This document shows, in pieces, positions 41,417 to 51,430 of a DNA stretch of 64,000 nucleotides. This DNA is from Gp6-AA40 sp963723495 (GTDB lineage: Bacteria; Acidobacteriota; Vicinamibacteria; Vicinamibacterales; UBA2999), in contig CAVRQR010000010.1 in the NCBI GenBank assembly GCA_963723495.1, forward strand, positions 310,001 through 374,000, read 5' to 3'. Both the position numbers and the translations under genes were made by a program. The notes beneath the pieces are model-generated. The model worked only from the letters and a program-made list of their open reading frames with translations, had not been told where the DNA came from and did no database searches. Every line of letters begins with the position of its first letter. The stretch's first letter is position 1.

Positions 41417-41487
41417 CGGAACTCCCAACTTCCAATTCCCAACTCCCAACTGAGAGTCTTGGGAGTTGGAGGTTGGGAGTTGCGAAT
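41417..41487. repeat. Inverted array of CCCAACT words
   Basis: ACTCCCAACTTCCAATTCCC and AACTCCCAACT are followed after GAGAGTC by TTGGGAGTTGGAGG and TTGGGAGTTG, so the two halves are reverse-complement word arrays that can form a long imperfect hairpin. It separates the DUF6335 and YdeI-like genes. Confidence 0.7.
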
Positions 41488-41493
41488 TCATCG

Positions 41494-42100
41494 ATGGCTG
41501 AACTGAAGAAGGTTCAACCGCAAATCGCGAGCGGCGTGGCGTGAGTGGCTCGAGAAGCACCACGCCTCGTCGCAGGGCATCTGGCTCGTGTTCGCCAAGA
41601 AGCACACGGGCCTGCCCACCCTCTCCTACGAGGATGCGGTCCAGGAAGCGCTCTGCTTCGGATGGATCGACAGCCTCATGAAGTCGATCGACGATCGCTT
41701 TCACATGCAGATGTTCACGCCGCGCAAGCCGAAGAGCGCGTGGTCGGCGACCAACAAGGCGCGCCTTGCCAAGTTGATGAAAGCCGGCGTCATGGCGCCG
41801 GCCGGCCTGGCGGCCGTGGCGGTGGCGAAGAAGTCGGGCACTGGAAGACATATGCGGACGTCGACAAGCTGACGATCCCGCCGGAGCTGAAGCGCGCGTT
41901 CGATGCCAATCCGGACGCCAAGAAGAACTGGCCAACCTACACGCCCAGCGCGCAGCGATCGTTCCTCCACATGGTGAACAACGCCAAGCGACCTGAGACG
42001 CGCGAGACGCAACGTCGCACGAGTCATCGATCTCGTCGGCCAACAAGGTGTCGATGACGGCACTCCGCAAACAGGCGATGAGGGCAAGAAAGCGACGTAA
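41494..42100 (+). CDS. YdeI/OmpD-associated family protein, three frameshifts
   Basis: Joined frames read MAELKKVQPQIAS, WREWLEKHHASSQGIWLVFA, KKHTGLPTLSYEDAVQEALC, FGWIDSLMKSIDD, FTPRKPKSAWSATNKARLAK and TYTPSAQRSFLHMVNNAKRPETR. This is the YdeI family (DUF1905/OmdA-like), linked to polymyxin or bacteriocin tolerance in enterobacteria but without known biochemistry. Frame changes near 41535, 41845 and 42005; the stop is then at 42098-42100. About 200 residues. Confidence 0.72.
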
Positions 42101-42207
42101 CCCGCCGCCGCGAGTCAGGAGTCTTGCTGTTCGGGTATCCTTCTGTGGGCCGAAGGGGTAGCTCGAGGGTTCCACTGACATGGATGATGTCGGACTTGTG
42201 CCGCAGC

Positions 42208-42874
42208 TCACAGTGGTCCGATCTTGTCCCGCACCAGCGCCAGGACACGATCCACGACGGCGTCGATCGGCATATCGGTGGTGTCGATATGCGCGGCGCC
42301 CGGCGCGAGGGCGAGCGGAGAGGCCGCGCGCGTCTTGTCCGACAGGTCGCGCGCCTGGATGGCTTCCGCAACCGCGGCCTGACCCGCCTGGCTTCCGGCG
42401 TGCGCCGCGTCGTGCGCGCGGCGACGCGCGCGCTCTTCCGCTGACGCATCGAGATAAATCTTCACGTCGGCGTTCGGAAAGACGACGCTGCCGATGTCGC
42501 GCCCTTCCATGACGACACCGCCCTGCTCGCCCATCGCGCGTTGACGCGACACCAGCACCTCGCGCACCTGCGGCAGCCGCGCCACGGTGGACGCGAGCTT
42601 GTCGACCTCCGGCGTCCGGATCGCACGTCGTCACGTCGTGACCGTCGATCGCCACGACTCCGCCTTCCACGATCAGGTCTGCGGATCGCGCGAGGTGCGC
42701 GACTGCGGCTTCGTCGTTCAGCGGGATGCCGTCGTGATGCGCTTTCCATCCGACCGCGCGGTACATCGCGCCGGTATCGATGTGTCGATAGCCAAGCGCC
42801 TGCGCCAGGGCGCGCGAGACCGTGCCCTTGCCTGCGCCCGACGGCCCGTCGATGGCGATGATCAGTCTCTTCAT
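42208..42874 (-). CDS. cmk: Cytidylate kinase, one frameshift near 42620
   Basis: The P-loop IAIDGPSGAGKGTVSRALA, the segment YRHIDTGAMYRAVGWKA and, after the frameshift, VVMEGRDIGSVVFPNADVKI, YLDASAEERARRR and DTTDMPIDAVVDRVL are diagnostic of Cmk, which phosphorylates CMP and dCMP. About 221 residues. In many bacteria cmk directly precedes rpsA; here the two are separated by two genes of the other strand. Confidence 0.88.
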
Positions 42875-42925
42875 GCCTGATGACGCAACCTTCCGAGAAT
42901 AGCACGCGGTGTAAGATGCACCGCG

Positions 42926-44166
42926 ATGAGACGACGGCGCCTGGTCACCGTGCTGACGGCATTCGCGATTGCCGTCGTCGGTCTTCGCGTACGTCGGCGC
43001 ACCGTACGCGCGCGCGGCGTCGTTCATCGTGCGCGCCGCCGGTCTCGGCGGCCGCGCCGAGGCGATCGCCAATCGTCAGGCACGCACGGTCGTCGTCCAG
43101 CCTCGCCATCAGGTCTCCACGCGATACGGCGACGTTCCGGCGCGCCTGTATGTGCCCGAGGGCACAGCCCGCCGGACGGTGCTGCTCGTGCCGGGCATTC
43201 ACTCGATGGGCATCGAGGAGCCTCGTCTCACCGCGCTCGCCGACGATCTCGCCGGCGCCGGCGTGAAGGTGATGGCGATGGCGCTGCCCGATCTGCAGGC
43301 GTACCGCATCACGCCGCGCGCGACCGACGTCATCGAGGATGCCGTGACGTGGATGTCGGCGCGGCCCGACCTCGCGCCCGACGGGCGCGTCGGCATCGTC
43401 GGCATCAGCTTCGCCGGCGGGCTTTCGATCTCCGCCGCCAGCCGGCCCGCCATTCGCGACAAGGTCGCGTTCGTGCGTCTCGTTCGGCGGCCACGGCGAT
43501 CTGGATCGCGTGATGCGCTACCTCACGACCGGCGAGGCGCCGCAGGTGCCGGCCTCGAAACGCATCCGCCGCACGACTACGGCGTCGCCGTGATTCTGTA
43601 TGGACTGGCCGATCGCGGCGTCGTGCCGGCCGATCAGGTCGCCGCGCTGCGCGAAGGGCATCGAAACGTTTCTGCTGGCGTCGCAGCTGACGCTGGTGAG
43701 CATGGACCAGGCGAACGCCACGTTCGCCAAGGCGCGGGAGATGGCGACACGAAGCTGCCCGAGCCGTCGCGGACCTTCCTGAACTACGTCAACGATCGCG
43801 CGGTGAGCAAGCTGGGGCCGGCGCTCGTCCCCTACCTGCAGCCAACTCGGTGTCCGACGATCCCGGCGCTCTCGCCGCAGCAAGTCGAGCATCCGGCCTC
43901 GGCCGCCTCTGTTCCTGCTGCACGGCAGTGACGACACGGTGATTCCGGCGGCCGAGTCGGCGATCTTCAGCGAAGACCTCCGGCGCAAGGGCGCCGACGT
44001 CCACGTGCTGCTCAGCGGGCTCATCACCCACGCCGAGGTCAATCGCGCCGCCACGTACATCGACGTCTGGAAGCTGATCAGCCTCTGGGCGCAGGTGTTC
44101 AAGAGCCTAGAACTGGTTGCGCCGGCGGGTCTGAGGACCCGCCTCTACGCCAGAATAGAGATGTGA
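42926..44166 (+). CDS. Alpha/beta hydrolase (dienelactone hydrolase-like), four or more frameshifts
   Basis: A membrane-anchored or secreted hydrolase: MRRRRLVTVLTAFAIAV, then YGDVPARLYVPEG, VLLVPGIHSMGIEEPRL, VGIVGISFAGGLSISAAS with the nucleophile Ser in GISFAGG, HGSDDTVIPAAE with the acid and THAEV with the His. About 400 residues when joined. Frame changes near 42975, 43480, 43560, 43660, 43850 and 43900. The last 18 residues (APAGLRTRLYARIEM) are encoded by the hairpin repeat at 44124-44143. Substrate unknown. Confidence 0.7.
44124..44143. repeat. Short hairpin repeat GGCGGGTC-TGAG-GACCCGCC, copy 2
   Basis: A perfect eight-base-pair stem with a TGAG loop, followed by TCTACG. Its reverse complement matches the repeat at 35352-35380 in GTAGAGGCGG and AGACCCGC. 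It lies inside the last codons of the hydrolase gene. It could act as a terminator, but no T-run follows. Confidence 0.65.
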
Positions 44167-44909
44167 ACGACTACTCTGCTGGATACGCGTCTTCAGAAGG
44201 TCCTCTCCCAGGCGGGCGTCGCCTCCCGCCGCGCCGCGGAGAAGCTGATTGCCGACGGCCGCGTCACGCGTCAACGGCAAGACCATCCTGACGATGGGCG
44301 TGAAGGTCGATCCGCAGAAGGACGACATCCGGGTCGACGGCCGCCGGGTCAAGGCGCGGCGCACGCTGCGCTACATCCTGCTCTACAAGCCGACCGGCTA
44401 CGTCACGACGCGGTCGGATCCGCAGCGGCGGCGCACGGTCATGGATCTGCTCGCAGGTGTGCGCGAGTACGTCTACCCGGTCGGCCGCCTCGACTACGAC
44501 ACCGAAGGGCTGCTGCTGCTGACCAACGACGGCGACCTCGCCGCGCGACTCACGCATCCGCGCCACGGCGTGGCGCGCACCTACGAAGCGCGCGTCGCGG
44601 GCATGCCGGATCGCGAGGCGCTCGACCGGCTGCGAACCGGGATTCCCCTCGACGGCCACCGCACGCTTCCTGCCGACGTCGTGCTGCTGAACGACGGACG
44701 TCGCGACCGCGAGGGCGTGCTGCGCCTGACGATTCGCGAGGGGCGCAACCGGCAGGTCCGCCGGATGTGCGAGGCGGTCGGTCACCCGGTGCAGACAGCT
44801 GAAGCGGACGAAATTCGGGTCGCTCGCAGACAGGCGGCTGAAGCCGGGAGAGTGGCGCGAGCTCACGACGGCCGAAGTTCAAGGTCTAAAGGGCAAAGTT
44901 GGAAAGTAG
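44163..44909 (+). CDS. rRNA large/small subunit pseudouridine synthase, RsuA/RluB family, two or three frameshifts
   Basis: The N-terminal S4 domain reads RLQKVLSQAGVASRRAAEKL, followed after a frame change near 44270 by VNGKTILTMGVKVDP. The catalytic domain has YILLYKPTGYVTTRSDP and the aspartate motif PVGRLDYDTEGLLLLTNDGDLA, then REGRNRQVRRMCEAVGHPV; a frame change near 44795 restores LKRTKFGSLADRRLKPGEW and the stop at 44907-44909. These enzymes modify one uridine in rRNA. The start codon is uncertain because the first codons are also shifted; GTG 44163 is the nearest candidate. Confidence 0.82.
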
Positions 44910-44940
44910 GTTCCAAGTCGACTGCAGACGTCCAACTTAC

Positions 44941-45612
44941 TTATTCACTTTGACCTTCCGCCTGTGAACTTTCACTCTCGTCCTCCTCGAGCGGCAGCAT
45001 GTCCTCGCGCGGCGTGGTCTCCATCAGCCCGGCCGGCGGATCGAAGCCGAGCGCTTCGGCCATGTCTTCGATCTTGGGCAGGTCGTGCAGATCCTTCAGC
45101 CCGAACCGGATCAGGAACTCCTTGGTCGTCGCGTAGAGGAACGGACGGCCGACGACGTTCTTGCGGCCGACGATCTTGATGAGATGACGCTCGAGCAGCG
45201 TCGAGAGCACGCCGGACGTGTTCACGCCGCGGATCTCGGTGATCTCGAGCGCCGTGATCGGCTGCTTGTAGGCGATCACCGCGAGCGTCTCGAGGCCCTG
45301 GACCGTCAGCTTCGCTGACGAGCGCTCGTGGAACAGCCGCCGCACCCATTCGTGCAGGTCGGGACGCGTGACGATCTGATAGCCGCCGGCCACCTCGACC
45401 ATCTGCAGCCCGGGCCGATTCTCGTAGTCGGCCTTGAGCGCCTCGATCGCCGCGAGCACATCTTCCTTCGGCTCTTCGGCGAGCAGCTTGAACAGCATCT
45501 TCGGCGTCATCGGCTCAGGCGACGCGAAGATCAGCGCTTCGACGACCGCCTTGACTTCCGCCGACGCGGTGACCGTCGTCTGCGGCTCTTCGTTGAGTGT
45601 TTCGTTCGACAT
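44941..45612 (-). CDS. scpB: Segregation and condensation protein B
   Basis: The 223-residue protein has two winged-helix domains (VVEALIFASPEPMTPKMLFK and LETLAVIAYKQPITALEITE IRGVNTSGVL in pieces) and the RKNVVGRPFLYATTKEFLIRF motif. ScpB is a kleisin-associated subunit of the SMC condensin complex. It follows scpA on the minus strand across a 40-base spacer that holds a REP-like hairpin. The C-terminus is acidic. Confidence 0.94.
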   Translation of the reverse strand: MSNETLNEEPQTTVTASAEVKAVVEALIFASPEPMTPKMLFKLLAEEPKEDVLAAIEALKADYENRPGLQMVEVAGGYQIVTRPDLHEWVRRLFHERSSAKLTVQGLETLAVIAYKQPITALEITEIRGVNTSGVLSTLLERHLIKIVGRKNVVGRPFLYATTKEFLIRFGLKDLHDLPKIEDMAEALGFDPPAGLMETTPREDMLPLEEDESESSQAEGQSE

Positions 45613-45625
45613 CGATTTCCTTTCT

Positions 45626-45650
45626 GTAATGGGGTCGGGTGCCCCATTAC
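45626..45650. repeat. REP-like hairpin GTAATGGGG-TCGGGTG-CCCCATTAC between scpA and scpB
   Basis: A perfect nine-base stem closes a seven-base loop. The unit AATGGGGTCGGG is shared with 23803-23874 and, as its reverse complement, with 17084-17106. Confidence 0.75.
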
Positions 45651-45652
45651 GA

Positions 45653-46451
45653 TTACGTCACCGGATCATCAATCGGGTGCGGCGCGTCCGCCGGCCGCGC
45701 GCGCTTGTAGACGCGGATTGGCCCCGCGCCGCCGGACTGGAACACCCGAATCAACTTCAACCGGATCATCTCGAGCAGCGCGAGGAACGTGACGATCAGG
45801 AACGGCCGCGATCCGTCGCCGTCGCTGAACAGATCCTCGAAGCCGCAGGCTTCCGTCTCCGACAGCCGGCCGAGCACCTGCTTGATCCGATCTTCGATCG
45901 ACATCTGCGCCGGCGGCAGCACCACCATCGGCCGCCGGCTCGCCCGTTCGAGCACGCCCTTGAACGCGCTGAGCAGGCTGAACAGGTCCACTTCGAGCTC
46001 CGGCTCGTAGTCCTCGCCTGCCGCATCGGCCACCCGCTCGTCCGGACGCATGAACTGCGCGCTGCGCAGCGTCTCGCGCTCGTGCAGCAGTTCGGCCGCC
46101 GCCTTGTATTTCTGGTGCTCCAGCAGGCGCCTGACCAGCGCTTCGCGCGGATCCTCTTCCGGTCCCGCCATCTTCCTGCGCCGGGTCGGGACGCGGCAGC
46201 AGCGTCCGCGACTTGATGTGGATCAGCGTCGAGGCCATCACCAGGAACTCACCGGCCACGTCGAGGTTGAGGTCCTGCATCAGCGCGATGTAGCCGAGGT
46301 ACTGCTCGGTGATGAGCGCGATCGGGATGTCGTAGATGTTCAGCTCGTTCTTGCGAATCAGGTGAAGGAGCAGGTCGAGCGGCCCCTCGAAGGCATCGAG
46401 CTTGACTTGATAGGCGTCGGGAGACGATTCGAAATCGATGTGTTCGTTCAC
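45653..46451 (-). CDS. scpA: Segregation and condensation protein A, one frameshift near 46175
   Basis: The kleisin of the SMC complex. The N-terminal part YQVKLDAFEGPLDLLLHLIR, NELNIYDIPIALITEQYLGY and FLVMASTLIHIKSRTLLP binds the SMC neck; after the frameshift EDPREALVRRLLEHQKYKAA and the C-terminal winged helix RPFLIVTFLALLEMIRLKLI bind the SMC cap. About 265 residues. The stop codon lies three bases from the REP-like hairpin. Confidence 0.9.
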
Positions 46452-46454
46452 TGC

Positions 46455-47520
46455 CTAGTATCTCAACTTCATCGCGTCCCTGACGCGCTCCATCGTCGCC
46501 TGCGCGATGACCCGCGCCTTGCGAGAACCCTCGACGAGGATCTCGCGGATGTGGTCGGGCCGTGGCCATGCACGTCGCGCCGCCGCTCGCGAATCGGCTC
46601 GAGCGCGGCGTTCAGCGCCGCCGCGAGCTTCGTCTTGACCTCGACGTCGCCCACCTTGCCGGCGCGGTAGCGCGCCTTCAGGTCATCGACCTCGGCGACG
46701 TCGGTGTTGAACGCATCATGGTACATGAAGACCGGATTGCCTTCGACGGTGCCGGGAACGTCGGCACGAACGCGCTTCGGATCCGTGTACATCTGGCGCA
46801 CCTTCTTCGTCACCGTCTCGGCATCGTCGGTGAGGTCGATGGTGTTGCCGTAGCTCTTGCTCATCTTGCGATTGTCGAGCCCGGGCAGCCGCGGCACCGG
46901 CGTGAGCAGCGGCTGCGGCTCGACGAGCACTTCGCCGTAGAACTGATGGAAGCGGCGGATCGCTTCGCGCGACAGCTCCAGGTGCGCGACCTGGTCCTCC
47001 CCCACCGGCACGAACCGGCCGTCGTAGAGCGCGATGTCGGCCGTCTGCAGCAGCGGATAGCCGAGGAAACCGAGCGTCGACAGGTCCTTGTCCGTCAGCT
47101 GTTCCTGCTGCTCCTTGTAGGTCGGTACGCGCTCGAGCCAGGGAATCGGGCACCACCATCGACAGCAGCAGCGCCAGCTCGGCGTGCTCGGGCACGAGCG
47201 ACTGGATGAACAGCGTGCTCCGCTCCGGGTCGACTCCGGCGGCGATCCAGTCGGCGACGTTGTCGATGGCATTCGACGTGATGGCCGCCGTGTTGGCGTA
47301 ATCGCTGGTCAGCGCGTGCCAGTCGGCCACGAAGTAGAAGCAGTCGTACTGTCTCCTGCAGCGGCGCCCAGTTCCTGAGCGCGCCGACGAGGTGGCCAAG
47401 ATGGAGCTTGCCGGTCGGGCGCATGCCCGACACGACTCGAGGTTTCTGAGCTGTGCTGTTCACGCGACTGGCTTCTCGCTTCTCGGAGGTATTCAGGTTC
47501 GGGTTCGTCAGAGCAGCCAT
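46455..47520 (-). CDS. trpS: Tryptophanyl-tRNA synthetase, three or more frameshifts
   Basis: The class I motifs are GMRPTGKLHLGHLVGALRNW (HIGH as HLGH) and LDNRKMSKSYGNTIDLTDD (KMSKS). The middle parts YDCFYFVADWHALTSDY and PVGEDQVAHLELSREAIRRF are also typical. Frame changes near 47360, 47145 and 46565; the corrected end is RPDHIREILVEGSRKARVIA and MERVRDAMKLRY. The ATG at 47520 lies four bases after the protease stop codon, so the two genes are co-transcribed. About 355 residues. Confidence 0.87.
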
Positions 47521-47524
47521 CGGA

Positions 47525-48149
47525 TCACGAGGTCGAGACCGGATTGACCAGCATCCAGAAAATGCCCGACAGAAGCAGAGCGTACAGGATGATGAAGCCG
47601 TACGGACGAATCCGGTCGAACGCCTCGGCCGCCGGTCCCTGCAGCAGGCCCGCGAGCACGTTGCCGCCGTCGAGCGGTGGTACCGGAAGCATGTTGAACA
47701 CCGCAAGCAGCACGTTCATGCTCACGGCCTGAACAGCAGTTCACGACCAGGACCCGCTGCGCGATCGCCTCGCCGTCGAAGCCGCCCGAGGGCACACGCG
47801 AAAGATCATGGCGCCGCAGGGTCGCGAGCACGAGGTTGCTCGCCGGGCCCGCCGCCGCGATCAGCATGTACTTCTGCCGCCAGTCGCCGCCCAGATTGTG
47901 GATGTTGACCGGAACCGGTTTGGCCCAGCCGATGAGCGGCAGGTTCGAAACCATCGCGATCAGCGGCAACACGATCGTGCCCAGCAGATCGACGTGGACC
48001 AGCGGATTGATCGAAACACGACCCAGCAGGCGGGCCGTGTTGTCGCCAAGCCGGTCGGCCGACCAGGCGTGTGCCGCCTCGTGAACCGACAGCGATGTCA
48101 GCAGAATCGCAAACAGGAGTAGGACTTGAACGGGATCGATGTTAGGCAA
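47525..48149 (-). CDS. Site-2 protease family membrane protease (M50), frameshifted
   Basis: The zinc motif SVHEAAHAWSADRLGD (HExxH) and the second motif NMLPVPPLDGGNVLAGLL (LDG) identify a minimal site-2 protease of about 208 residues with several membrane helices and no PDZ domain. Such proteases cut membrane substrates. The start is probably TTG 48149 (PNIDPVQVLLLFAILL). Frame change(s) between 47810 and 47730. It is the first gene of an operon with trpS, scpA and scpB, an arrangement known from other bacteria. Confidence 0.83.
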
Positions 48150-48292
48150 GCCGAGCCAGCGTACCACACCGGAACCGTCGGCCGCGCCAGGACGCAGCGC
48201 ATGGCCGGGAAAGATTTCGCGCCGCCGCGAACTACTTCGCACTCTTCGCGCACGCGTCGCGGTCACCGTTGCGGCGGGCGGCATCCGGCATT

Positions 48293-48308
48293 CGGCACGA
48301 ACGGTGCT
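48293..48308 (+). promoter_or_regulatory. Sigma54-type promoter upstream of uspA
   Basis: CGGCACGAACGGTGCT matches the -24/-12 consensus TGGCACG-N4-TTGC at 13 of 15 informative positions with exact spacing between GG and GC. Transcription would start near 48319, 27 bases before the uspA ATG, leaving room for GGGAGG. Two sigma54 activator genes lie within 5 kb. Confidence 0.55.
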
Positions 48309-48345
48309 CCTCTCTGTAGCGTGACGTTCAGTGAGGGAGGACGCC

Positions 48346-48894
48346 ATGACTCGTGGTCTCGCCCGCATTCTCGTTCCGACTGATTTCAGCCCGCCATCTG
48401 CCGCAGCCCTGGCCATGGCCAAGGCACTGGCGGTACGTTTCGGGGCGTCGATCCATCTGCTTCACGTCCTCGAGGATCCGTACGCGACGGCCGGCTCGCG
48501 GCCGAGGTATACGGCTATATTCCCCCGGGCCTGAAAGAGTCCTGGCAAAAGACGGCCGAAACGCACATGCTCGCGGCCGATTCCCGAGCCGAACGGGACC
48601 GATTCGAGCCACGGCGGCAGTGGGTTCGGGTCGCCGGCCCGGACCATCGTCGAATACGCCGACGAGAACGGCTTCAATCTGATTGTGATGGGCACGCATG
48701 GGCGAGGCGGCGTCGCGCATCTGCTGCTCGGCAGCGTCGCCGAGCGCGTCGTCCGTACCGCCTTCTGTCCGGTGTTGACGGTTCGAACCGCCAAGGCGGC
48801 AGAGGCCGTCGTCGAACGCGAGGGACACTGTCGTCGCCGGTGTCTGATCGCAGCCGATCAGGCTTTCGCGAGACCGAACTTCTCGATGCGGTAG
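48346..48894 (+). CDS. Universal stress protein (UspA family), about three frameshifts
   Basis: The N-terminus GLARILVPTDFSPPSAAALAMAK and the ATP-binding end LIVMGTHGRGGVAHLLLGSV AERVVRTAFCPVLTV (in pieces: MGTHGRGGVAHLLLGS, VAERVVRTAFCPVL) carry the G-x2-G-x9-G(S) signature. In between LAAEVYGYIPPGLKESWQKT continues in another frame. GGGAGG precedes the ATG at 48346. The last frame stays open to 48894 and overlaps the convergent ntrC1 by 37 bases; a further shift would end it at 48846. About 170 residues. Probably a sigma54-controlled stress output. Confidence 0.8.
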
Positions 48895-50209
48895 CGGACC
48901 TGATCGCGATTGATGCCGAGCAGCTGGGCGGCATGCGTCTGGTTGCCACCCGACCGCTCGAGGGCCTGGACGAGAAGCTGGCGTTCGACGTCCTCGAGCT
49001 TCACGCCTTCGGGCGGCAGCGCGAACTCAACGGGAGAGACCGTACGCGTCAGCGTGAAGTCCTGCGGCTCGAGAGAGCTCCGATCGACGAGCAGCATGGC
49101 ACGCTCGATCGCATTGCGCAGTTCTCTGACGTTGCCCGGCCACTGGTACTGCTCGAGAAGCGACACGGCTGCGGCGACAGGCCGCGAATCTTCTTTCGAA
49201 ACTCGCGGTTGAACTGATCGATGTAGAAATTGGCCAGCAGCACGACGTCGCCCTTCCGCTCGCGCAGTGGCGGCAGGGCGATTGGCATGACCTGCAGCCG
49301 GTAGAAGAGGTCCTCGCGGAATTTCCCGGTCTTCACTTCCCTGTCGAGGTCGCGGTTCGTCGCGGCAACGACGCGCACGTCGACGCGAACGTCCGCCAGC
49401 CCGCCGACGCGCTTGAAGGTCTTCTCTTCCAGGAAGCGCAGCAGCTTGGCCTGCAGCCCCGGGGTCATCTCGCCAATCTCGTCGAGAAAGACGGTCCCGC
49501 CATCGGCGGTTTCGAACAGCCCTCGCTTCTGTTGCCGCGCATCGGTGAACGCGCCGCGCTCGTGACCGAATAGTTCGCTCTCGAGCAACTGCTCCGGCAG
49601 CGCCGAGCACGTGATGTTGACGAATGCGCGCGACGCCCGATCGCTGTTGTAGTGGATCGCCTTGGCCGCCAGGTCCTTTCCCGTGCCCGTCTCCCCCGTC
49701 AGCAGCACGGTCGACGCCGGGCTCGTGGCGACGCGCGCGATGAGCTTCTTGATCGCGGCCATCGCGGGCGAGGCGCCGATGATGGCGTCGACGCTGTAGT
49801 CGCGACCCTGGGTGCTCCGCAGCGCACGAACTTCCCTGCGGAGGCTGCTCGTCTCGAGTGCCTTCTCCACGAGCAGCACGACTTCTTCGAGATTGAACGG
49901 CTTGTTGACGTAGTGGTAGGCGCCAAGCTTCATGGCCTCGACGGCGTTCTCAACCGTCGAGAACGCCGTCATGAGGATCACGAGCGTGTCCGGTGTCTGC
50001 TCCTTGACCTGCCGCAGGATGGTCAGCCCATCACCGTCCGGGAGCTTGAAGTCGAGCAGGATCAGGTCGACACCTGCCGCCGCTTGGGACAGCGCCTCCG
50101 AAGCGGTTCCAGCTTCCAGGGCCGAGTATCCCTCCTGGGTCAGGCGCTCGCGTAGGGACCACCTCAGGAGAGACTCATCGTCAACGATCAGAATGGTCGC
50201 GGCAGACAC
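48858..50209 (-). CDS. NtrC-family sigma54 response regulator 1, one frameshift near 49170
   Basis: About 450 residues: receiver domain (ILIVDDESLLRWSLRERL, phospho-Asp in LILLDFKLPDGDG, Lys in VNKPFNLEEV), AAA+ domain (Walker A GETGTGKDLAAKAIHYNS, loop GAFTDA, Walker B GGTVFLDEIGEMTP, VVAATNRDL) and a Fis-type helix-turn-helix (HAAQLLGINRDQVRYRIEKFG). It activates sigma54 promoters. The sigma54-contacting GAFTGA loop reads GAFTDA. The start is GTG 50209; the divergent histidine kinase starts 43 bases away and is the likely partner. A TATACT box lies ten bases before the start. Confidence 0.9.
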
Positions 50210-50251
50210 GCAGCAAGTATATCGAGGCTCCGAACCGCTCCGTGTTGCACC

Positions 50252-51430
50252 TTGCGCAGCAGCCTCGTTACCATCAGCCGTGTCTCTCTTACCCGCTTCC
50301 TGGAACGCTGGCGACGTTTGCGCACCCGCCAGGCGCACGACGAAGGCACCACTCGCGCTCAGCTCGCCGATTTCAAGCGCGCGCTCGACCATGCGGCGAT
50401 CGTCGCGATCACCGACGTCAGCGGCCGCATCAATTACGTCAACGATACGTTCTGCCGCATCTCCGGCTATTCGCGAGAGGAGCTCCTCGGCCAGGACCAT
50501 CGAATCGTCAATTCGAGCTACCACTCCAAGGAGTTCATCAAGGAGCTGTGGCGAACGATCGCTTCAGGGCGGGTCTGGCATGGCGAGCTTCGTAACCGTG
50601 CGAAAGATGGTCACATCTACTGGGTCGACACGACCATCGTCCCGTTCCTGAACGAGCGCGGGAAGCCGTATCAATACATCGCCATCCGGTCTGACATCAC
50701 GGCACGGAAGCAGGCCGAGGAGAAGCTCGCGCAGCAGGCTGGGCTGGCTCACGTCGGGCAGCTGGCAGCCGTCGTCGCGCACGAGGTACGCAACCCGCTC
50801 GCCGGCATCAAGGGCGCAGTGCAGGTTCTCATGTCTCGCCGCGCGCCCGGCGACACGGAGTTGCCGGTGATGCGCGACATCGTCGGACGTATCGACTCAC
50901 TGAGTGAGTTGATCAATGACCTGATGCTGTACGCGAGGCCGCGGCCTCCCCGCTTCAATCGTGTCGAACTGCGACCGCTGCTGAGCGACGCCGTCGCCGT
51001 CGTCCGTCGCGATCCGGCCGGGCAGTCGATCGACATCACGATTGGCGGACAAGATGTCTCAGCCTCGGTTGACGCCGAGATGATCAGAGCAACCGTCCTC
51101 AATCTGGTGTTGAACGCGGCACAGGCGATGGCCGGACGGGGCAGGATTTCGCTGAAACTGGAACGATCCGGGAGCTTCGCCAGCATCGAAGTGCGCGACA
51201 ACGGCCCAGGGATCCCGGCCGACGTCCGCGAGCAGATCTTCGAACCGTTCTTCACGACGAAGGCGCGCGGCGGCGGGCTAGGCCTTCCGATTGCCAAACG
51301 CACGGCCGAACTGCACGGTGGGTCACTTACGCTGGACTGCCCCGAGGGGGGCGGCACCGTGGCAACCCTGATGATTCCGATTCGGCCCGTCGCAACCGAG
51401 CACGAAGTCGGCGTGACTCAGGCTGTGTAA
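50252..51430 (+). CDS. PAS-domain sensor histidine kinase (NtrB-like)
   Basis: The 392-residue soluble kinase has a PAS domain (about 40-150, AIVAITDVSGRINYVNDTFC, IYWVDTTIVPFLNE), a dimerisation domain with the phosphorylated His in AAVVAHEVRNPLAGIKGAVQ, and an ATPase domain with NLVLNAAQAM, VRDNGPGIP, FEPFFTTK and GGGLGLPIAKR. There is no membrane segment, so it senses a cytoplasmic cue. It is divergent from ntrC1 and convergent with the wHTH-ntrC2 operon, and could phosphorylate both regulators. The first residues are uncertain because TTG and GTG starts are both possible. Confidence 0.92.
   Translation: MRSSLVTISRVSLTRFLERWRRLRTRQAHDEGTTRAQLADFKRALDHAAIVAITDVSGRINYVNDTFCRISGYSREELLGQDHRIVNSSYHSKEFIKELWRTIASGRVWHGELRNRAKDGHIYWVDTTIVPFLNERGKPYQYIAIRSDITARKQAEEKLAQQAGLAHVGQLAAVVAHEVRNPLAGIKGAVQVLMSRRAPGDTELPVMRDIVGRIDSLSELINDLMLYARPRPPRFNRVELRPLLSDAVAVVRRDPAGQSIDITIGGQDVSASVDAEMIRATVLNLVLNAAQAMAGRGRISLKLERSGSFASIEVRDNGPGIPADVREQIFEPFFTTKARGGGLGLPIAKRTAELHGGSLTLDCPEGGGTVATLMIPIRPVATEHEVGVTQAV

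Noticed and set aside
41312..43072. 586-codon minus-strand frame covering cmk and the YdeI-like gene
   Set aside because: Only the segment MKRLIIAIDG onward up to the frameshift is cmk; the rest is antisense to the YdeI-like and DUF6335 genes.
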